A stretch of DNA of 63,755 bases from Myxococcales bacterium (GTDB taxonomy: Bacteria; Myxococcota_A; Polyangia; Haliangiales; Haliangiaceae): contig JAEUJY010000173.1 in assembly GCA_016794525.1 (NCBI GenBank), positions 1 through 63,755 on the forward strand, given 5' to 3'. Positions 56,801 through 63,755 of this stretch are shown one piece after another (the first letter of the stretch is position 1; every line of letters begins with the position of its first letter). The notes under the pieces were generated by a model, which was not told the DNA's origin, did not search any database, and worked only from the letters and a program-made list of their open reading frames with translations. Position numbers and translations under genes: made by a program.

Positions 56801-57290
56801 CCAGTTCGAGTTCTCGAGCGCGACCTACTTCGACGGCGGCGTCATCGAGGTCAGCACCGACGACGGCACCACCTGGCGCGACGCCTCGATGCTGACCGCC
56901 GTGCCCTACGACGGCGTCCTGACCGGCGACAGCGGCAACCCGCTGGCCGACCGGATGGCGTTCGGCGAGGTCAACCCGTCGTACCCGGCCCGCGATCACC
57001 TCGTGCTCGACTTCGGCACCCAGCTGGCCAACCAGACGTTCCGCCTGCGCTTCCGCATCGGCACCGACCAGGCGGTCAGCGGCGAGGGCTGGATCATCGA
57101 CAACCTGGTCGCGACCGGCCTCACCAACACGCCGTTCCCGACGGTGGCCGGCGACGCCGACGCCTGCACCCCGACGCCGCCCGGCGAGGACGACGGCGGC
57201 TGCTGCAGCACCGGCAGCGGCCCGGGCGCGTCGGTGCTGGGTGGGCTGGGCGTCGCCGCGCTGCTCGGCCGCCGCCGCCGCCGCCGCTGA
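53817..57290 (+). CDS. M36 (fungalysin-like) metalloprotease with PA domain and MYXO-CTERM-like tail
   Basis: 1,157 residues. Secretion signal with a possible lipobox (AAAAC, Cys23), then a propeptide of the fungalysin FTP type (~50-250). The catalytic region has HEFGH at 596-600 and SEGWGDF with the third zinc ligand. A PA domain is inserted before it (RIVLVNRGNCSGELKAANAQAAGAAGVIIAHN). C-terminal beta-sandwich domains follow (CDSDGALDVGETATITVPVVNVG; a lectin-like DTSLISPPLQAGG). The end GGCCSTGSGPG, a hydrophobic helix and six arginines form a MYXO-CTERM-like anchor. It is a probable surface or secreted protease for prey or protein degradation. Confidence 0.9.
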   Translation: MMPRLFLRSLPTAALLATAAAACSDGDPALATAPAPLVTALPEHPALARVRVGDRVVAPAATPAAAAVAHVERLAPTWGAPRGVATLASVASLPVAGGTLVRLSQAIDGVLVDRSELRVLVSADGALLAASGVPVPADLARDRNGWRLDASAALAAVTGVTVAPKAGATADEARFAGGAGDVVVDEARVRRRWFRDGDALVPAWVVEAFTSAPDSTASAAERVVVAARDGRVLARRDLTADAFTYRVWADPAGDRRPLDGPTADFSPHPTGAPGAGRPAFVPAPLVSVDGLNHPAGGAADPWLPAGATETVGNNVDAYSDLNPPSGLSAGDFRAATTAAGTFDRAYDVTREPLASTDQQAAAITQLFYGINWLHDDWYDAGFTEAAGNGQTSNFGRGGVEGDALLAEDQDDANGGSRNNANMSTPEDGMSPRMQVFLWTGPDDRQLTVQPTGATPATRAPTVYGPRAYDLTATVAAGQDGGGMSADDGCEAITSNVAGRIVLVNRGNCSGELKAANAQAAGAAGVIIAHNVTGSAAPGLPDDANVTTPITIPVMSVGNADGAALRAALAGGAVTATMHRTLAPEIDGAVDASLVAHEFGHYVHHRLSDCGTAMCGAMSEGWGDFIALMTMASDGDNLGGVYAIGGAAFGGDPYFGLRRAPYSTDATKNAFTYRLVAEGEPLPTSHPTSGGGPNSEVHNAGEIWAEVMWEGYVALQQARGSASFAETRKTMQRYIVGGLLMAPPDATFTETRSAILAAARAVSPADAATLAAAFARRGLGSCAESPPRSSQDFIGAVEDATVRGNAAPESVTLAIDVKNCDSDGALDVGETATITVPVVNVGADALAGVTVSAATTTPGLTLLTTSADLGAMAPDARGTATFQVRLDAATGPAAATVDVTIAAAGGCVTTRQVVLPLRLAADDVNASSATDAFDALTSPWTKDGLDADRAWNLEGASALDRHWRGADLGTLTDTSLISPPLQAGGGAVTIAFDHSYQFEFSSATYFDGGVIEVSTDDGTTWRDASMLTAVPYDGVLTGDSGNPLADRMAFGEVNPSYPARDHLVLDFGTQLANQTFRLRFRIGTDQAVSGEGWIIDNLVATGLTNTPFPTVAGDADACTPTPPGEDDGGCCSTGSGPGASVLGGLGVAALLGRRRRRR

Positions 57291-57445
57291 ACCGCCGCGC
57301 TTGGGCCGGGCGGCGGTGCCGGACCTTTCCTCCACTTTCCCGTCGTCGCGGTCGGCTTGACCCTCCTGACGCGGCGCGGTACACCGCGCTTTCCATCGGG
57401 GCACGCAGGTGCGGCCCCAGGTTCAGTCTCACGGAGGATTCGTCA

Positions 57446-57796
57446 ATGGCTGCTATGCCCACCAACGCTACCGAGACCTTCGACGTCGCGATCCCCCACG
57501 GCCTCAAGGAGCACGGCGACAAGGCCCGCGAGGTGAACGCCATCTACGGGTTCAAGATCAGCGGCGACGGCGGCGGCGACTGGACCGTCGACCTGACCAG
57601 CGACCCGCCGACCTGCGTCCGCGGCGACTCGGGCAAGGCCCAGTGCACGATCGAGATCGCGCACGACGACTTCAAGACCATGCTGAGCGATCCCAACGCC
57701 GGCATGCAGCTCTACTTCCAGGGCAAGCTCCGCGTCTCGGGCGACCCGATGCTCGCGATGAAGCTGCAGCAGCTGTTCGAGCTCGCGAAGGCGTGA
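57446..57796 (+). CDS. SCP2 sterol-binding-domain protein
   Basis: 116 residues, soluble, single SCP-2 domain: YGFKISGDGGGDWTVDLTSDPPTCV, GKAQCTIEIAHDDFKTMLSDPNAGMQLYFQGKLRVSGDPMLAMKLQQLFELA. Proteins of this type bind lipids or acyl-CoAs in a hydrophobic tunnel; some myxobacteria make sterols, but nothing here links it to that. ATG 57446 is preceded by a strong ACGGAGGA site, unlike many neighbours. Confidence 0.9.
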   Translation: MAAMPTNATETFDVAIPHGLKEHGDKAREVNAIYGFKISGDGGGDWTVDLTSDPPTCVRGDSGKAQCTIEIAHDDFKTMLSDPNAGMQLYFQGKLRVSGDPMLAMKLQQLFELAKA

Positions 57797-57867
57797 TTCG
57801 TCGCGGGGCCCTGCTGAGCCCCGCCGTCCGCGAGTCGTAGTCGCCCGAGTTGTAGTAGATCGGGCAG

Positions 57868-59391
57868 ATGCTCGATCTCGCCGGGCGCCGGCTGCGGCCG
57901 TGGCAGCGCTTCCACGTGCGCACCACGGCGCTGTTCGCGCTGCCGCTGGCCGCGATCCTCGCCGTCGTCGGCGTGGTGTCGTGGCGGCGGGCCGTGGCCG
58001 ACGAGCACGCGCTGCTCCGGGCCCGGCTGCGGGCGCTGAGCGTGTCGCTCGCGGCGGCGATCGAGCCGGCCGCGATCGACCCGGCGCCGTCGCCGGCGCG
58101 GGCGCGCATGGAGGCGGCGCTGGCGACGGTGGGGGGCGATCAGCCCGAGGTGGTGGCGATCTACGTGCTGGTGCCCGACGACGGCGCCGGCCGGATGCAC
58201 TTCGCCGCCGACTGGGATCGCCGCGCCGGCGAGCAGGTCGCGCCGGGCACCGCCTACGACGCGGCCGGCGTGCCGCTCTTGATGGCGGCGGTGCGCGGGC
58301 CGCAGGTCGAGCGCGAGGTCGTCGCCGACGCCTGGGGCCCGACGCTGTCGGGGTACGCGCCGATCGTCGACGCCGCCGGCCGGCCGGTGGCGATCCTCGG
58401 CGTCGACATCGCCGCCAGCACGATCGCGGCGCGCGAGCGCGAGGCGATCCGCCGGGCCGCGGCGCTGTTCGGGGTCGCGGCGCTGCTGCTGGTCGCGATC
58501 GGCGCGGTGGTCGGGCGGCGGGTCCGCCGGCCGATCGAGCAGATCGTCACCGCCACCACCGCGGTCGCCGCCGGCGAGCTGTCGACCCGGGTCGGGCTGT
58601 TGCGCGGCGACGAGCTGGGCGTGCTCGGCGGGCACTTCGATCGGATGGCGGCCGGGCTCGAGGAGCGCGAGCGGCTGCGCGCGACGTTCGGCCGCTACGT
58701 CAGCGAGGACGTGGCGCGCGCGGTGCTGGCGAGCCCCGAGGCGGCGGGCCTGGGCGGCGACCTGCGCGAGGTCACCGTGCTGTTCAGCGACCTGCGCGGC
58801 TACTCGACGATCGTCGAGCACCTCGCGCCGGCGCAGGTGATCGCGATCGTCAACCGCTACCTCGACGAGATGGTCGCGCTGGTCGACCGCCACCACGGCT
58901 GCGTGCTCGAGCTGCTCGGCGACGGCGTGCTCGCGGTGTTCGGCGCGCCGGTGGCCCACGCCGATCACGCCGCGCAGGCGCTGGCGTGCGCGCTGGCGAT
59001 GCGGGCCCGGCTGGCCGAGCTCAACCGCGGCTGGGAGGCCAGCGGCGAGGCGGCGGCGTGGCAGGCGCGCGGGCTGCCGACGCTGGCGGTGCGCATCGGC
59101 GTCCACACCGGCAAGGTCGTCGCCGGCAACATCGGCGGCGCCACCCGGATGAAGTACGCGGTGCTCGGCGACGCGGTCAACGTCGCGGCGCGGCTCGAGC
59201 AGCTCAACAAGCAGCTGGGCACGTCGCTGTTGTTCTCGGCCGCGACCCACGCGCAGCTGCCGCCGGCGCTGGCGGCACGCGCCGAGTCGCGCGGCGCGCA
59301 CCTGCTCAAGGGCCGCGATCAGCCCGAGGCGCTGTTCACGATCGACGACGAGCCGGCGGCCGGCGGGGCCGCGGTATCATCCCCGCGATGA
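57868..59391 (+). CDS. Membrane adenylate/guanylate cyclase with HAMP domain
   Basis: 507 residues: membrane helix 1 at ~20-42 (TTALFALPLAAILAVVGVVSW), an extracytoplasmic sensor region to ~190, helix 2 (ALFGVAALLLVAIGAVVG), a HAMP linker (RRPIEQIVTATTAVAAGELSTRVG), then a class III cyclase domain. The latter has VTVLFSDLRGYST (metal aspartate), LLGDGVLAVFGAPVAH (second Asp), and VHTGKVVAGNIGGATRMKYAVLGDAVNVAARLE. It converts ATP to cAMP (or GTP to cGMP) in response to an outside signal. Its stop overlaps the next ATG (ATGA). Confidence 0.92.
   Translation: MLDLAGRRLRPWQRFHVRTTALFALPLAAILAVVGVVSWRRAVADEHALLRARLRALSVSLAAAIEPAAIDPAPSPARARMEAALATVGGDQPEVVAIYVLVPDDGAGRMHFAADWDRRAGEQVAPGTAYDAAGVPLLMAAVRGPQVEREVVADAWGPTLSGYAPIVDAAGRPVAILGVDIAASTIAAREREAIRRAAALFGVAALLLVAIGAVVGRRVRRPIEQIVTATTAVAAGELSTRVGLLRGDELGVLGGHFDRMAAGLEERERLRATFGRYVSEDVARAVLASPEAAGLGGDLREVTVLFSDLRGYSTIVEHLAPAQVIAIVNRYLDEMVALVDRHHGCVLELLGDGVLAVFGAPVAHADHAAQALACALAMRARLAELNRGWEASGEAAAWQARGLPTLAVRIGVHTGKVVAGNIGGATRMKYAVLGDAVNVAARLEQLNKQLGTSLLFSAATHAQLPPALAARAESRGAHLLKGRDQPEALFTIDDEPAAGGAAVSSPR
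59375..59380 (+). promoter_or_regulatory. Candidate internal leaderless -10 for lipoprotein 59388
   Basis: TATCAT lies inside the last codons of the cyclase gene and ends seven bases before ATG 59388, so the lipoprotein may have its own promoter besides coupling. Confidence 0.4.
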
Positions 59392-60224
59392 ACAAGATCG
59401 GCTCGACGGCGGTGGCCGTGGCGCTCGCCAGCGCGGCGGCGTGCGGCGGCAAGAAGACGGACCCCGGGACGACCCAGGCGGCGGCGCCCCCCGACGCGCA
59501 GGTCGCCAGCGCATCCCCCGACGCGGCGCTGGCGATCGACGCGGCGCCGGCGGTGCCCGCCGGGTTCGCGGCCACCGCCGAGGATCGCACCTACGCGGCG
59601 ACCGGCGCCTGGGGACAGGCGTGGCTGACGGCGATGTCGTCGGCGCCTGCCGGCGCGCCGCGCGACCCGGCGTGGCCGTGCCGGGCGGTGGTCGACGTCG
59701 GCATGGACGGCACCGCCGACGAGGAGTACGCGTGGACGTTCGGGGGGCCGGCGGCGTGCAAGACGCCGCCCGACCAGGTCGTGTTCGGCTGCCCGCTCAC
59801 CGAGCACCTGATCGATCGCACGATGGGGAGCGTGCTCGAGACCGACAAGGTGTGGGCCTACGACGCCGCCGGCCACCTGACGGCGGTCCGGCGCAGCAAC
59901 CGCCTCGGCACCACGCGGATCGTGTGGACCTGGGCCGGCGACGATCCCGCGAGCGCCGACATGGACACCAACCCCGACGGCGTCGCCGAGGAGCACGCGC
60001 GCTACACCCGCACCGGCGACGCGCTGGTGTTCGAGCAGCGCGAGCCCGACGGCAGCTTCAAGCTGTCGGCGACGTTCCGCTACCAGGGCGATCACCTGGT
60101 CGAGAACGCCAAGAAGTTCCAGACCACCACCTACGCCTGGGACGGCGGGCGCGTCGTCAGCGCCGAGGTGGTCAAGCGCGGCGCGCCGGTCGCGCGGACG
60201 ACCTACGCCTACGACTGCCCGTGA
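59388..60224 (+). CDS. Lipoprotein with YD/RHS-like repeats
   Basis: 278 residues, lipobox AAAC (Cys19) followed by GGKK and a Pro/Ala/Asp tether. The mature part carries short beta motifs that resemble single RHS/YD units (VWAYDAAGHLTAVRRSNR; TTTYAWDGGRVVSAEVV; TYAYDCP) and a paired set of cysteines (AACKTPP, FGCPLT). It starts four bases before the cyclase stop; a link to the cyclase signal is possible. Function unknown. Confidence 0.65.
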   Translation: MNKIGSTAVAVALASAAACGGKKTDPGTTQAAAPPDAQVASASPDAALAIDAAPAVPAGFAATAEDRTYAATGAWGQAWLTAMSSAPAGAPRDPAWPCRAVVDVGMDGTADEEYAWTFGGPAACKTPPDQVVFGCPLTEHLIDRTMGSVLETDKVWAYDAAGHLTAVRRSNRLGTTRIVWTWAGDDPASADMDTNPDGVAEEHARYTRTGDALVFEQREPDGSFKLSATFRYQGDHLVENAKKFQTTTYAWDGGRVVSAEVVKRGAPVARTTYAYDCP

Positions 60225-60227
60225 TCG

Positions 60228-63499
<3,272 letters not shown>

Positions 63500-63627
63500 T
63501 AGCTGCATCGCGCTCCGCCGGTCGCGCACACCTCCGCGATCCGGCGCGCGCGCACCGCGCTCGATACGCAGCGACACCACCGCCGCCTCACCGCGCGCTG
63601 GTCGCGTCTCGCACGCCGGCTCCTTGG

Positions 63628-63755
63628 GTGTGGCTCACCCTGCGCGCCCGTCGCGCAGCGGGCCGCGCCCACGACCAGGCGGGGACTCCAGTGCCCTTGG
63701 CTGGTCGTGGGCACGCCCCGTGCGCTCCAGGGCGCGTGGCGGGTGAGAGCCACAC
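63628..63755. repeat. Large imperfect inverted repeat at the right edge
   Basis: The left arm 63628-63678 begins GTGTGGCTCACCC and ends GCGCCCACGACCAG. The right arm 63701-63755 is its imperfect reverse complement, beginning CTGGTCGTGGGC and ending GAGCCACAC at the last base. The loop is 22 bases. The rest of the 63381-63755 gap is GC-rich sequence with a duplicated GGATCGGTGACG near 63410-63440 and no credible gene. The element could be a MITE-like repeat, a small structured RNA or a recombination site. Confidence 0.7.

Noticed and set aside
53739-57404. A 1,221-codon minus-strand frame antisense to the M36 peptidase
   Set aside because: Shadow of a very GC-rich gene; composition is Arg/Gly/Ala/Val-biased with no motifs.

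Overview
The window is a high-GC chromosomal segment (about 70-75% GC by eye). It most likely comes from a myxobacterium-like member of the Myxococcota, close to the Haliangium/Kofleriaceae side. The evidence is about 20 lipoproteins, many with an acidic Cys-Gly-Asp-Asp start and an Asp-Ala-rich tether; two secreted proteins ending in MYXO-CTERM-like tails; a metallo-mystery-pair (MbnP/MbnH) locus; a DUF4157 protein; a REP-associated tyrosine transposase; and many sensory and secreted proteins. The taxonomy is inferred from gene content. I saw no rRNA, tRNA, CRISPR array or complete prophage.

Layout. 0-3 kb: leuS (cut by the left edge) and adk. 3-5 kb: a TMEM220-like gene and a small gene, apparently once translationally coupled, now separated by a lipoprotein gene bracketed by a 38-bp direct repeat. 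5-18 kb: accessory genes, including a GNAT enzyme, paralogous lipoproteins, an anti-sigma-like ATPase, a DUF1266-like protein, a DUF4157 protein with a phospholipase-C-like zinc motif, and two broken gene ends at 15.3-15.6 kb. 18-24 kb: an ECF sigma pair, an MBOAT/VOC pair, and a secreted lipase-like enzyme with a membrane-anchored partner. 24-29 kb: cobalamin adenosyltransferase, a PHM-like copper monooxygenase lipoprotein, a PAS histidine kinase, bioB and a SlyD-like isomerase. 29.5-33.8 kb: a six-gene copper/heme locus built around MbnP and MbnH. 33.9-36.6 kb: ppc, followed by hexanucleotide repeats arranged as an inverted repeat. 37-45.7 kb: small lipoproteins, SMI1-like, GDPD, class II amidotransferase, a MYXO-CTERM protein, and a REP-associated transposase behind GTCCGG repeats. 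45.8-50.2 kb: a POT transporter and a two-gene winged-helix/AAA ATPase operon. 50-63 kb: a membrane Cys4 protein, divergent M1 and M36 peptidases, SCP2, an adenylate cyclase, VOC, lipoproteins and an esterase. 63.2-63.76 kb: non-coding, with a second hexanucleotide array and a large inverted repeat.

Genes that work together. The strongest unit is 29,499-33,847: MbnH is known to oxidise a tryptophan of MbnP to kynurenine to build a copper site, and four flanking genes add a Cys/His-rich exported peptide, a beta-barrel-like protein, a small lipoprotein and a mono-heme lipoprotein. The copper monooxygenase 5 kb upstream adds to the copper theme. Other likely pairs are the lipase and its anchored partner, the sigma factor and its small membrane protein, and the winged-helix protein and ATPase.

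The most general signal is in the promoters. At about 18 genes a TANNNT-like hexamer ends 6-8 bases before the start codon with no room for a Shine-Dalgarno. This predicts widespread leaderless transcription, and it also helps choose several start codons.
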